Assembly: GCF_030272615.1 (NCBI RefSeq)
Contig: NC_081414.1
Location: forward strand, 237,014,233 to 237,078,232
From: Cryptomeria japonica
Lineage: Eukaryota > Streptophyta > Pinopsida > Cupressales > Cupressaceae
DNA: 64,000 nt
Direction of reading: 5' to 3'
The position numbers and the translations under genes are program-made. Below the pieces are notes generated by a model, which was not told where the DNA came from, did not search any database, and worked only from the letters and a program-made list of their open reading frames with translations. How positions within the stretch are numbered: the stretch's first letter is position 1; the number at the start of each line of letters is the position of its first letter. Shown here one piece after another: positions 47,816 to 58,450 of the stretch.

Positions 47816-49060
47816 GTCATGAGACAGGTTTCCGGATGAAACCTCTTATTATACGTAGCCTATTGGCTATTAACAATGGTTGGTAGAGATTTGGGGTCAA
47901 GGTGCAGTGCCACTTGTGGGAATTTGGGGTAAAGCCCCCAACGAGGTCAAGGGGTAGTGCCCCTACTAGGGGTTTGGGATGTCCTGAACAAACCAGGATG
48001 AACCCAAAAAATATATGATGCATTTCATTTAACATAACAGCAAAACCCGGGGATTTTTATTTTTTCTGTTTCTGTTTTGTTGTGGTCTGTCGGTTGGAAT
48101 TTGCTGTTCTGTTCATACTGGTTTGATCTATTCAGCAGTATTTACCTGTGACGGCGCTGGACTTAGCAAGCAGGCAATAGCACACAATATTAAAAATTTG
48201 TGAAGCTTGTTGGCTCTAAATGCGTATGGTGCAGATTCATTACATTGCCCAGCACTATATGCTTAATGGGAAATTCAATTAGTTTATTGTATTACAAATA
48301 TTAAGAGATTTGGGTCAAAATATCATATTAAAAGGAAACGATATTTGAATATAAAATACTTTGAATCCCTGTAAAATATTCAGTTTATTAATACTTTGAA
48401 GATATGTTTATTTATTTTAATATTTTAAATTTAATATATTATATTAAGGTTTAATAATTTTATATTGATATGATATATTAAAATTAATACTATTTAATTT
48501 AACGTAATATATAAATTTTGAATTTAATTCTTGCTATTTAATGTTTTAAATATATATATATTTATGATTTCTAAATGTTTTTTACCGATGAACCCAAAAT
48601 GAACCCACCCAGTATTGGTAACTTAGGTTTATGTTCAATGTCAAACACTATCATACATTCACCAACAATTAAATGGTACAAATTCTTTGCAATTTGTTAA
48701 AGTGAAAAATGACACCCTGTTCTTGGCAATTATTCAGCATCCTTGTTTACTTTAATCTAGGTATCTTTTAGACCATACATTCTCATTGCCTATAAGGCAG
48801 CAACATCTATTACATTGCCCTACTAAGTCATAGCAGCATTAAGGAGTTTAACTCTAGTTTCTTATCTTTTAGTGGGTATATTTTCATAATTATTTTTCTT
48901 CAATACATAGTTTAGTTCTTTAGTGATGTTGTAGATATTTCTGTCACTTGCAGTAAGTGACATGTTCTTGCTCTTGTCTATATTCAATGTGATTTTTGCT
49001 TGCATGCTGTCTGTGAGCATCATTTATTTGAATATTGAGCTTCTGATTTTATATCTACAG
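47816..49060. other. Intron 1, 3' part
   Basis: 47880-48000 contains two GGGGT..AGGGGTAGTGCC-like blocks; the remainder is strongly AT-rich intron up to the exon 2 acceptor. No gene. Confidence 0.5.
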
Positions 49061-49137
49061 CCCCCGCCAGGGTGATGAAAAATGGAAACATGATCTTTAT
49101 GATGATGAGGAGGAGGGAGAAGCACCACGAGTTTCAA
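49061..49137 (+). CDS. SAM-domain protein, coding exon 2
   Basis: Acceptor ATATCTACAG|CCCCCG and donor TTTCAA|GTACTC. With exon 1 it gives LKRPRQGDEKWKHDLYDDEE followed by EGEAPRVS. The W/H-D-L-Y followed by an acidic run is the second conserved block of the family. It joins exon 3 within the Asn codon A|AT. A minor caveat is that the donor lacks the usual +5 G. Confidence 0.85.
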
Positions 49138-49255
49138 GTACTCTCTCTTTCTCTCTCTTTATGGGGGAGAATTTACAACATTTAATTTCTCATTTTTTTT
49201 CCTTTATTTATTTCTCACTGTTTTTTTCTATTGCTTTCACTAAATGTTTTTGAAG

Positions 49256-49527
49256 ATGGACAACCTGGTGTACAAGATCTTCGCATGAAGCTTCAAAGGA
49301 CCTCATATCGGAAGTCTCAAAGTGGCAATGACAGCCAGACTGGAGTCAGAGATTTACGTGAGAAGCTCTCAGGACCTACACAATCCCGTCCAGTAAACAT
49401 GGAGGCTGCACAACGTCTTGTCTCTGTTGTTAAAGGAAACCCTGCTCCCAAGCCTGTTCCAGCTAGCAAGCCAGTGACACAACCTGCACCTCCTCCAAGC
49501 AAGCCTGTACAGAAACAAGCTCCTCCG
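49256..49527 (+). CDS. SAM-domain protein, coding exon 3
   Basis: Acceptor TTTTTGAAG|AT and donor CCTCCG|GTAGCA. It contains two related motifs, GVQDLRMKLQR and GVRDLREKLSG, a duplicated short element typical of this family, then a linker rich in Pro/Lys/Ala (for example PAPKPVPASKPV) predicted to be disordered. It ends on a codon boundary, matching exon 4. Reading past the donor gives a stretch that looks intronic and stops at 49674. Confidence 0.85.
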
Positions 49528-50381
49528 GTAGCACCCCACTCTGATTTCTTTTTTGGATTTTTATGCATTTATAATCAGCAGAAATCTGTTTTTTCTTCAT
49601 ACTTGATTCTTGCCTTGCTTTCATTTTTATGCTTCATCAAGATGTACTATATAGATTTTTATTTAACTAATTAATACTGTGGTGCATTATGTTTTGGTTC
49701 TGACATTAGCATTTCATAATTTATCATACGCTGGCATGCTCTAAGATCCATTGACTGAAGAACAAATATATTATTTCTGCGATTGGCTATTATTTAATTA
49801 CTTATCAATCTTCTCAGTATTGTTTTTGAACTTTATAATTTAGTTCCCTACTGTTGCTGCAATTGTTACATGGTAATATCAATGTTGACATCCTTGTCAG
49901 TTTCCTACCTACTGTTGCTGCAATTGTTACATGGTAATATCAATGTTGACATCCTTGTCAGTTTCCTACCATGTTTATTCATGAAAAATTGAAACAGCTT
50001 CCTAACTGAAAAAGTTTGAATAATAGTAGGCTGCAATGGAAAAATTGTATGCATTTCCCTTGTGTAGACATTGTCTCCTTAAATACCAATGTTTTACTAT
50101 CTAAATAAAAAACTTACTGCTTTGGTCCAGGTTCTATCAATATGTATTTGAAAAAGTCTTTAGGCTAGATAAATGTTATAAAGTCATCATTTTTTGAAAA
50201 TAGTACTTTGAATATAAAATGGTAAAATACTGTGTTATCCCTTATCCTTGGAGATAAATTTAATATTTTCATTATATGTCTTCTCAGAATTTGTTTCTAA
50301 TGTGTTCTTTAGTCTAACATCATATGAATTCCATAAGTTACTGCTATTGAAATCATATTTTAATTTTTTTTAACTTTACAG
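49528..50381 (+). other. Intron 3
   Basis: 854 bp between GTAGCA and TTTACAG, T-rich. It contains the 61-bp tandem duplication and nothing else recognised. Confidence 0.75.
49847..49968 (+). repeat. 61-bp perfect tandem duplication in intron 3
   Basis: CCTACTGTTGCTGCAATTGT ... GTCAGTTTCCTA occurs at 49847-49907 and again at 49908-49968 without visible differences, so it is a recent duplication. Confidence 0.93.
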
Positions 50382-50459
50382 GCTGAAGAACGGTCAGTGG
50401 CAGGTCTGTTGCAATCATTAGGCTTGGCGAAATACCAGATCATTTTTCAGGCAGAAGAA
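50382..50459 (+). CDS. SAM-domain protein, coding exon 4 (SAM start)
   Basis: Acceptor TAACTTTACAG|GCT and donor GAAGAA|GTAAGT (strong). It encodes AEERSVAGLLQSLGLAKYQ followed by IIFQAEE, the first two helices of a SAM domain: the SV..LL..LGL..Y...F...E pattern is diagnostic. The phase is 0 at both borders. Confidence 0.9.
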
Positions 50460-50746
50460 GTAAGTGATCTTCTCACAGTACACTATTTTTTGCTATAAAG
50501 AATATTGGAGTTAACTTATTTTGGCAGTAAATTTAAAATCTTTAAATGTATGCTATGCCGTTGGGAGGGTGTGCCAGCATTTCTCCTCAGTAAAAATAAG
50601 TGTCCTGTCAAATGTAACTTCTCTATGTTGTCCTGAATTGCCAAACCTAGGTATTCAACACTCTAAATGATGCATTTTAGTTGTATTTTCCTGTTTGAAA
50701 CTGATAAAAACTTGGAGGTCTTATGTTGTGCATTTGAAATTTATAG

Positions 50747-50809
50747 GTGGATATGGCTGCTTTAAGGCACATGAGTGACGATGATCTCAAGGCATTGGGA
50801 ATACCTATG
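50747..50809 (+). CDS. SAM-domain protein, coding exon 5 (SAM middle)
   Basis: Acceptor AATTTATAG|GTG and donor CCTATG|GTATTT. It encodes VDMAALRHMSDDDLKALGIPM: the ID...L..L...DL..LGI consensus of SAM helices 3-4. It continues exon 4 in phase. The next exon is 8.6 kb downstream. Confidence 0.9.
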
Positions 50810-51289
50810 GTATTTTCACAAAAACCTTCTCTTTTACATCTGGCAAGATGCTGATTTTATTTTGGATATCAGGAAGTCAATTTATCTTCAGTAGATGCAG
50901 ATATTGTAAAATATGCTTATAATTTGCAGAGAAATGATCCTTCTTTTTTGGGAATGTTTACTGCCACATTCTTTTGTTCTCCAATGTGCTGGGTAAGTAG
51001 TGGACCTGTCCGCCAAACGCGGGGATGGATTCCATACTAAGCTGCCTAATAAAAGAATTCATTTGGCTTAGCCATAGAGGCACAATATTAAACCTATTTT
51101 TGCTATGCACACTAGTATATTCTTTCTGATTTACATTCTGTTAACTGTTATGAGACACATCCCCAATAATTTAAAATTTTTCTTTCTGTACTTTGAACCG
51201 ATATTAAAATAGAAACAGCAACTGGAAATAAAATGTACTGATTCGTGACAGTAGATGAATCAAATAAACCTTGTGAGAAGCACCTGAAA

Positions 51290-53510
51290 TAGCTATATCA
51301 AATCTGTGTTATAAAACACACTTGACCTTTGACCTGAAATCTTGGAATTTGTCTGAAAATTGTGGGCTGGTATTTTCTGAAAATTATGCGTTTTTTTTTT
51401 CTGCTGGTAATTGCAGGTTTTATTCTACAAAATTGCATGGATTTTTTCAGCAAATTGTGCGATTTTCTTTTGCAAAATTTGCGGGTTTTCTTTTGAAAAT
51501 CACATGGGCTTTCTTCTACAAATCGCACAGGTTTCCAAAAATCGTGGTTTTTTTCTTGATTTTATTTGCATGTGAGAGACATGAGAAATTGTGGGTTTTC
51601 ATCCTCAATATTTTTTTTATCAATAAAAATTGAAGGTGTTTGGGTTTTCAAAATTTTAACCTAGAAATTTCACTCAAAGTTAACCTCATTTTCCGTAACT
51701 TCAGATAGTGGGAGGGATGGCTTCATTGCCCAATATAGTGTTGGAAGGCAGCTAGAGGTTCAATGGCAAAAATTATAACACCTAGAAACAACAGATGCTC
51801 ACAATCTTCAAGTACAGGAACCTTGACTGGATTGTCTTTGGTACATACACTCATCCAACAGCTGCGGGGAAAGACCAAGACAAATTAAATAAGCATAATT
51901 GTGAAGCTACTATGCCCATCAAGCTAGCCGTCACAGATGAACTGCTTCCACAGGTTTTCTTAAGCAAGACCTTTGCAGAAATTTGGACTTACCTGAAATC
52001 TTTGCATGAAACGTCACTCAAAAACATGTTCTCAATAATGATGGATAAGAAAATGTCTTTGCAGGATCATTTGATGAAAATCAAAGACATTCGTGATCAA
52101 GTGGAGGCCATTGGTTGCAAGATGGAAGAGATATGGTCATTATAATGCCAGAAAGCTTACCATGGTCATATGAGCTTTTCATAGAAACATTGAACATCAC
52201 CTCTACAAATGTTGACCTGAAATTTGATGAGATGTGCAACAAACTCTTACAACAAGACAGATGGAAGAAGCAATTTGGTAGCAGCAGTGATTTAGTAAGT
52301 GTGGAACAAACCTTTACAGTCAAGGACAACAACATAGGCAAGTTCTTTAAGACGGGGCACCCCCCAAACCCTCGCGTTTTTGAGACGGGGCACCCCCCGT
52401 CATTCCACCACTGCCACCGGGGTGTCCAGAGATGTTGGGGGCATCCAAATGTCTCCAAGACGTCTTGAGGATTCCTAGGAGTCTCTTGGGTGTCTCGGGA
52501 TGCTTAGGAGTCTCCCCTAGCACCCACTTAGAAATTCGAAACCTAAGCAAAAATGGTGGAAAATTTGTGAAAATGGCATACTTGTCTTCAAGCTAGTTTC
52601 ATTCTCGTCATCAGATATATACATGAAATAAAACATTTAAGTATAAGAAAGGAAAACATGTATATATCGGTAGGATGTTTGAGAGTGGTTTCAAATCTCT
52701 AGGAGTTATAATGCAGATTCTAGGGTTTAGAAGATTTAAAATTTTCAGACTAGACAAATTTCAGTAATCAGCAACCTTCTATCAGCATTCTCTCACTCTC
52801 TCTATCTCACTCTCTTTATCTCCCTTGAACTCTAGGCTCATCACTCTTCCTCTATCCCCTCTGTCTACCTCTGGCTATCTTACTCTCTTCTTTCTCCCCC
52901 AAGATCTAGACCTATCTCTACATCTCTCTTTCTCTTACCCAGACCCCTACCAAGGATTGCTACCCTCAACCTCGTTTTGGTGTTGCCCCCAAAGCCCCAT
53001 AAATCATATTTTCAATATAATAGAAATCTTAAAATCAGAATTGTTTAAAGAATTTCAAAAGTTCAAATCCTTGGTAGAAAGAGTTAGGATGTGCAATCAT
53101 AACTCTTAGGTCTGATAATGGGGGTGAGTTCTGTTCAAATGAATTCACTGACTTCTGTTCTAAACACGATATTAAACGCCAATTTATAAAACCTTATACC
53201 CCTCAAACAGAATGGTGTAGCTGAGAGAGAAACTGTACTTTTACAAAAATGTTCTGATGTAAGTTGGAGAACTGGAATGTTCCAAAGAAGTTTTGGCCTG
53301 AGGCAGTTGATACTGCAGTGTACCTTCTTAACAGGTCACCGACACAAGCAATCAAAGAGAAGACCCCATAAGAAGCATGGTCTGGGAGGAAACCATGAAT
53401 CAATCACCTAAAGGTTTTTGGTTCCAGGTGCCAAGAGAACCAAGCTCGACTCCAAGAGTCAAAAGTTAATGTTTATAGGGTACAGTGACAATCATAAACC
53501 ATGAATAAGG
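51290..53510 (+). mobile_element. Decayed Ty1/copia element with hAT fragment inside
   Basis: 51290-51720 resembles a copia leader. Gag blocks follow: MLTIFKYRNLDWIVFGTY (51795), FAEIWTYLKSLHETS, HLMKIKDIRDQVEAIG, then after a frameshift LPWSYELFIETLNIT and LLQQDRWKKQFGSS (52115-52290). At 52342 the gag is cut by hAT-type sequence. From 53030 integrase resumes: LRSDNGGEF-like (53103), TPQ.NGVAERET (53200) and a copia integrase tail near 53420-53500 (KRTKLDSKSQKLMFIGYSD). Protease, RT and LTRs are not found. Old remnant in intron 5. Confidence 0.8.
52342..52560. mobile_element. hAT-family end fragment inside the copia gag
   Basis: It contains GAGACGGGGCACCCCCC twice (33 bp apart), CCACTGCCACCGG, and GTCTCCAAGACGTCTTGAGG. 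These match the subterminal motifs of the hAT right end (40640-40800) and of the element at 55967 (CCACTGCTGCTGG, CTCCAAGACTC). No complete TIR seen. Confidence 0.55.
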
Positions 53511-54742
53511 CTGCAGCTCTTGGGCAACATTTTGACAAATTGCATAGAATGAATTTTCAAACTATAACAGACAACAGGGAAAGAGATTGAAGTCATTTGA
53601 CTCAATATTAAGCAATTACTCAGTAACACTGAAAACTAATGGTAGTAATAGAGATATAAGTAATAACGATTGACTTTCGAAATTTCCAGTTTTTTAATTT
53701 TCACTTCTGTATGTGTCTGCAGACTCCAGGCTATTTGCTCACTGCAGTGCATATTACAATATGTAACAGAGAAATGAACTCCACGATTCTGTCTGCCCCT
53801 AAACCTTCATCTATTGTTGCTGTGCCTAGCCAACTATTTAATAAATTCTTCATCCATGAATATTGGTCCTGCTATCATAATTTTCCAAAATTGGCTCCAC
53901 TAACTCAATTAGCTGTCTAATGTTCGTTTGATGTTATCCAGAGCAACAACATGAAGATTAGTATAACTAAGATTTGATTATTCAACTGTTTCTGCTTCAA
54001 CTTGTCATGATTTGTCTGCGTTCCACAGACACATGTTGGCACCCTAGGGAATACTTCGGGATCTTCCTGTCTTTACCAGAGGGGATTAGTTGAAGCTAAA
54101 AAATTTAAGATTTACTATAAGGACCTAGTTTCAATATTAACCCTAATCCCTCATGTTTGCATACAAGGAAAATTCAGTGACTACTTCGACTTTTAATATT
54201 GTTAAATTTCTTTTAATTTGTTTATATTTTAAAATTCAGTGACTACTTCAAATTTAAGAAGCATTGTTAATTTTATTTTAATTTGTTTATATTTTGAACT
54301 TTTGTATCTCTTGGACATGGCCTTTACGTGTCTTCACATTCCTTTGTTACTCTACGGAAGATAACATCTTCTGAATTTTTTTGTTAGTCTCATAATTGGA
54401 ACTGGCAAAGGCTTGACTAGATACAAATAACCAATATCTGAACCTCAGAAGAGTCGGTGGTTCTTGTAGATTCTTAGAAGTGTATAATGTTGATAAAAAA
54501 GTTTTATCAGATTATAAATTTGTAAACATAGGAAAACTATTCAAGATTCAATTTCACAAGTTTGAAAGTAACTCTTCTCATTTTCACTAAGCGTGCAGTG
54601 GAACTTGTGAGTGGTGGTAACTTGGGAAAGAGTATTGTGGTGATGATGCGAACAAAACTTCAGGAGCCTTGTGTTTTTGAGACTGTTAACGATTTCAAAT
54701 GCACAATTGTTTAGAGAATACCTTGATTCACCGACCCATGAA
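53511..54742. other. Intron 5 sequence without recognised gene
   Basis: AT-rich. A ~60-bp block (ATTCAGTGACTACTTC ... TTTTAATTTGTTTATATTTT) is repeated at 54173 and 54235. Otherwise nothing. Confidence 0.5.
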
Positions 54743-54800
54743 CATGGTGTTGGTGTTGGAAATAAGCCACACCCGGACTGACGATGGATTGGTCCAAGAG

Positions 54801-54872
54801 GAACCAGTAGCTCAGTGGTAGCGCACTCCAGCAGCGTATGGAAGGTCCTAGGTTCGAGTCCTAGCTGGTCCA
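54801..54872 (+). tRNA. tRNA-like domain in TRIM 5' LTR
   Basis: A cloverleaf-like sequence with D arm GCTC...GCGC, T arm CTAGG TTCGAGT CCTAG and acceptor GAACCAG/CTGGTCC (one mispair). A box TAGCTCAGTGG and B box GGTTCGAGTCC are canonical Pol III promoter elements. The anticodon arm is irregular (CTCCA / TGGAA around GCAGCGTA, 8-nt loop), so a functional tRNA is unlikely. Confidence 0.6.
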
Positions 54873-54882
54873 TGTCTCAACA

Positions 54883-54895
54883 TGGTATCAGAGCC
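54883..54895 (+). promoter_or_regulatory. TRIM primer-binding site
   Basis: TGGTATCAGAGCC is complementary to the 3' end of plant initiator methionine tRNA and directly follows the 5' LTR. Confidence 0.9.
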
Positions 54896-55000
54896 AGGTC
54901 CAGCCTAGGAGCCCCAAGCACACGAGAGGTGTGGCTTAAGGGGGGGTGTTGGTGTTGGAAAGTAAGCCACACCCGGACCGATGATGGATTGGTCCAAGAG

Positions 55001-55072
55001 GGACCAGTAGCTCAGTGGTAGAGCACTCCAGCAGCGTATGGAAGGTCCTAGGTTCGAGTCCTAGCTGGTCCA
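55001..55072 (+). tRNA. tRNA-like domain in TRIM 3' LTR
   Basis: Same domain as at 54801 but with a perfect 7-bp acceptor stem (GGACCAG/CTGGTCC plus A73), perfect D stem (GCTC/GAGC) and T stem, and A and B boxes intact. The anticodon stem again has only 4 pairs around an 8-nt loop, so no amino acid is assigned. A tRNA finder may report it as a tRNA or pseudo-tRNA. Confidence 0.65.
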
Positions 55073-55087
55073 TGTCTCAACACATGG

Positions 55088-55832
55088 AAGGACATATTGT
55101 AAAAGTAAGTTGGGCATAGATAGTACCTGTACAGCATGCAGAGGACTATAGAGCTGATTATTCCACCTAAGTCAATGATTTCTCACAAATGTCTATAATT
55201 GGAGTTTGTCCTCCTACATGTGGGTTCGGTGGCCTCCTTGACTCATTCTTTATTGTAAATCCTAAGTTACTGAATTGTCCATTTTTCTAGCTAATTTTGG
55301 GTATGGTATGTCCCGGAATTGGACACTGCCTGGAATCCCTGTGGAATCGAGCAGGGCTCATATTTTTTTAGATAGAAACGTTTCACTGTTGACGTGGCAT
55401 TTCCAAGCAGATTCCATTCAAATGCAGTTTCCTTTGTTTTTTTTTTGTAATTTTTTGATGACTGAAAACCGTAGGCACAAACAACTAAAGACAATATATC
55501 TATAGCTGCTTCTGGATTTGATTCTGTGACGTTATTTGCATCAACATTTCGGATCTCACTCTGTGATCCACCATCAGGATGTTTAGAGAATGCCAGGATA
55601 TGAAAGATGGTAAATTTCAAATTAAGACAAGCTCAAAGCTGTATTTGAAGGAATGGGTAGGGAGAAAGACCAAAGCACATAGAATGAGGAGAAAATAAAA
55701 AATAAAATGGCTAGGTTTTAAAGACAACTAAAAAACAAATTAATACCCCAGGTACAAAGCAAATAACTAAAGATGAAAAATGCAAAACAAATAGAGAGGA
55801 AACCTAAAGCAATTAGCAAACCAAATCTATAT

Positions 55833-55866
<34 letters not shown>

Positions 55867-55966
55867 CTATATACATGTATGTACATACATACATATGTAT
55901 GTGTGTGTATATGTACATATATATCTGCATGCATATTTATATCTGCTTGTGTGTATATGTATACAT
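55088..55966. other. Intron 5 sequence; microsatellite at 55829-55950
   Basis: 55500-55600 contains a member of the dispersed family seen in the hairpin at 19.8 kb (CATCAACATTTCGGATC, CACCATCAGGATG). 55829-55950 is a compound (CA)n(TA)n(GTAT)n microsatellite. No gene. Confidence 0.6.
55829..55950 (+). repeat. Compound CA/TA microsatellite
   Basis: TATATACACACACACACACA followed by (TA)n, TACATACATACATATG and TGTGTGTGTATATG. Confidence 0.9.
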
Positions 55967-56700
55967 CAGTGTTCCATGGGGACTCGTCCCCCCCCCTCCT
56001 GTAGGCCCATGTCTTTGGGACAGGGAGGCGGGGATGTGGCGTCCCCCGCTGTCTCACCACTGCTGCTGGTGCGCTGCCGGAGTCCTCCAAGACTCTTGTC
56101 CTAGGATGTCACAAAAAGCAATTTAAAAAAAAAAAATCATGCTTTAAATTTTTTCGGGAGCATAGCCCTCGAACCCCCACTTCCGACCTGTGGGGAAATG
56201 CAAGTGCGTTTCCCTGCACCCCTTCTATCCTTGGGTTTTTTCTCACATCTAACAACTTGTGCAATTTATCATTGCTACCCCTCAAATCTATTAGCATCTC
56301 CAGTCCCAAATCCCCACTAGTTAGTGGAACCTACCTTAGATGCCTTCATAGGAGGGATGTAGGCTCCTAGTTATTGTTTTGATATTTGTTTGGAACATTT
56401 GATTTCATGGATTTCATTTTCCATGAGTTTTGTCACCCTTGCCGAGTTCAAGTCTTGATTGAAGGAGTGAAAAGAGATAGATTGAGTGATTTTGCTATTT
56501 AACTAATTTGTTAAAGTTTCATTTGACATGTAATTCTTATACATTTTTTCATAACTAGTTTTTCAAGTATTATATGTATATCAACACCGCCACCCCACCA
56601 CCCCTCCACAACTACCCTGACGCCAACCCCTCGCTGTCCCCAAAGTTCCCTGTCTCCCCGACCTCGCGTCCCCCCTATCCCGAACCTCTATGGTACGCTG
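55967..56700. mobile_element. 734-bp non-autonomous hAT element
   Basis: The left end CAGTGTTCCATGG (55967) and right end CTATGGTACGCTG (to 56700) form a 13-bp TIR with three mismatches. The outside 8 bp are GTATACAT and CTATACAT, 7 of 8 identical, the hAT target-duplication length. Internal sequence at 56520-56580 (reverse complement: ATACTTGAAAAACTAGTTATG) matches the 3' subterminal part of the hAT at 36962, and the left G/C-rich part matches its other end. It is a deletion derivative mobilisable by that family, in opposite orientation. No transposase is present. Confidence 0.82.
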
Positions 56701-57299
56701 CTATACATACATATATATTATATATAAAAAATACACAACAAAAGGAAAAATGAGCAAGGAGAATTAAAAAAGATCTAAAGCTAGGAGAAAGAACAAAATG
56801 CTTGAGATGATTAAAGAAGATGCAAACATATAAACAAATTAAATCACAACTAAATAATATGCGTAAAAAAGTAAGGCTAAACAATGATGCATCATAAATG
56901 ATGTTTGATAAATAGATAAAAAGGCACAATTAAAATACTAAATAAGAAAACAACAAAAGAAAGAGAGGACAAAAAAGATGCAAAAATAATAAAAGCCTGT
57001 GATGCAATAAATAATAAGACCACCTAAAGGACAAAAGGAGGGAAGAGACAAAAACGACCACAAGAGCAACAAGATGGAGAAGGGAAGAGAGGGAACCCAA
57101 AGGAAAGGAGCACAACAAGATGAAGAAAACAATAGGGTTGAGGACTAGAAGGAGCAGGGGTGAGGGGGTGGAAAGAGAGCATGACAACTACAAATGGAGA
57201 GGTAGACAAGAAGGGGAAGGGGAAGGGGAAGGGGGAAGGGGGAGCGGGCGAGCAAGGGGGAGAGAGAGGGGGAAGAGGAAGACGATTGAGGCTATTAAT
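56701..57299. other. Intron 5 sequence, purine-rich toward the right
   Basis: Short frames here on either strand are compositional. The part 56930-57290 is A/G-rich and includes the G-quadruplex-type run at 57213. Confidence 0.5.
57213..57243 (+). repeat. G-quadruplex-type run (GGGGAA)n
   Basis: Five consecutive G4-G5 runs separated by AA on the plus strand satisfy the G4-forming pattern. Confidence 0.8.
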
Positions 57300-57540
57300 G
57301 AAAGATAGAAGGGGAAGCCAAGAAGGACTTAAACCCCATCCCTCATTGCCATTAAGGTTGGTGTGATGGTTGCTTATTTCTATGGCCTCCTTTAGTTTCC
57401 TTTTGTAGAAGTTGTCCTCCTTGAAAACGATCTCGGCATTTTCCAAACAAATATGGTGTTTGGTGAATGGGGTATGCTCAGCTAAAGCAGATTTGTGGAC
57501 TCGGTCATGCTTCATGTCAGCATTGTGTTATGTTTATGTA
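57300..57540 (-). pseudogene. Penelope-like element, GIY-YIG endonuclease C-terminal fragment
   Basis: Minus-strand frame: HNADMKHDRVHKSALAEHTP, KHHICLENAEIVF, FYKRKLKEAIEISNH, NLNGNEGWGLSPSWLPLL. The pattern SALAEH...H.I.......Y..R...EAIEI......LN...G..LS..WLP.L is the C-terminal part of the GIY-YIG endonuclease region of Penelope-like retroelements. The GIY-YIG core itself is upstream and lost: stop codons lie two and four codons before HNAD. After WLPLL the frame runs into low-complexity Pro-rich translation of the purine tract. Dead fragment in intron 5. Confidence 0.7.
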
Positions 57541-57904
57541 GAGACCATATATTTTCAAATCTATAAACACTTGGGATTGACGGATGTGAGGGCCCGTTTT
57601 TAATTATGAAATATTTGTTCAAAGTTTAAAAAATTAAAACTTTTAAAAACTTGGAAGTGTAATTTTATAATTTATTTTTAATAGTTTTAGGTTTTAATAT
57701 TGTTATTTGCTAATTAATAATTATTATATTATTCATAAATAATATAATTATAATAATATCCAAAATTTAATTTATAATGTTTAATAAATATTAGAAATAG
57801 TAAATATACATTGTGATAGATTAATAGACTAATAATTTAATATTTATTATTTTATAATTTAATATATAATTAATAAATGTAAATATTTAATAGTATATAT
57901 ATAT

Positions 57905-58450
57905 ATATATTTTTGCTCGACAAGGGGCCTAGGCCGATAATTCATATTAATAAAAGAAGGTAGTTTTAACAACATAGCAAAAATAAAAGTTCCCTGCCTA
58001 AGTTGACAAAGGCCAAACCAGGCAATAGATAAGATCAAAAAGGCTAAGTCTAAATCCATTGAGTCCTAACAGATTCTGAGAAAACTGCAAACTAACATGA
58101 GTTTTAGAAAAGTTTGAAAGAGCATGTCAACAGTCTGATTCCATTCAATTAACATCAACTGAAACTCCTCAAACCCGGGCTCTGGAAGATGACGGTCCTG
58201 CTCATCCATGATAGCCTTTTGGTTTGATTGGAGCTCCAAGGTTGTCCATGGGTATAAGCTCCTCTGGATCACTTGGCTCAGGTCCCTGCTGCTTTATAAT
58301 CCCTTTGAGTTCTTCGTCCCATGCTTCAATTCAATCATTTGCTAGACCCACAAATTCTAGATGTTCCCTAATCCAATGAACCCCTTCATTCTTTCTAAGC
58401 CTGATATACACCTTGATTTCAAACAACCTCGCCTTAATACCTAATTCTAT
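57905..58450 (-). mobile_element. 5'-truncated LINE 3' end (candidate)
   Basis: Minus strand. It ends in AATTATCGGCCTAGGCCCCT then TGTCGAGCAAAAATATA, typical of plant L1 3' ends, preceded by a short coding-like stretch (QRSLYPWTTLELQSNQ and PGFEEFQLMLIEWNQT). No RT domain remains. No target duplication was identified. Confidence 0.45.

Larger units (their letters stand above)
54748..55082 (+). mobile_element. 335-bp TRIM element with tRNA-like LTRs
   Basis: Terminal-repeat retrotransposon in miniature. LTRs 54748-54882 (135 bp) and 54947-55082 (136 bp) both run TGTTGGTGTTGG...TGTCTCAACA and differ by four substitutions and one indel. PBS TGGTATCAGAGCC at 54883 abuts the 5' LTR. The internal part is only 64 bp and ends in a purine tract AAGGGGGGG. 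CATGG flanks both sides (54743-54747, 55083-55087), a perfect 5-bp target duplication. It has no coding capacity, so reverse transcriptase was supplied in trans. Each LTR contains a 72-bp tRNA-like domain. Confidence 0.95.

Noticed and set aside
49528-49674. Exon 3 reading on past 49527 as a 147-residue protein from 49231
   Set aside because: A GT donor at 49528 joins in phase to the SAM exon. The extra residues are hydrophobic intron translation and the ATG at 49231 lies in the preceding intron.
54801-54872. Two genuine tandem tRNA genes
   Set aside because: The copies lie exactly 200 bp apart because they belong to the two LTRs of one TRIM. The anticodon arm is malformed, so a decoding tRNA is unlikely.
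56930-57290. Minus-strand Ser/Leu/Pro-rich protein and plus-strand Arg/Glu/Gly-rich protein
   Set aside because: Compositional translations of a purine-rich stretch; only the 57300-57540 part has a recognisable conserved pattern.
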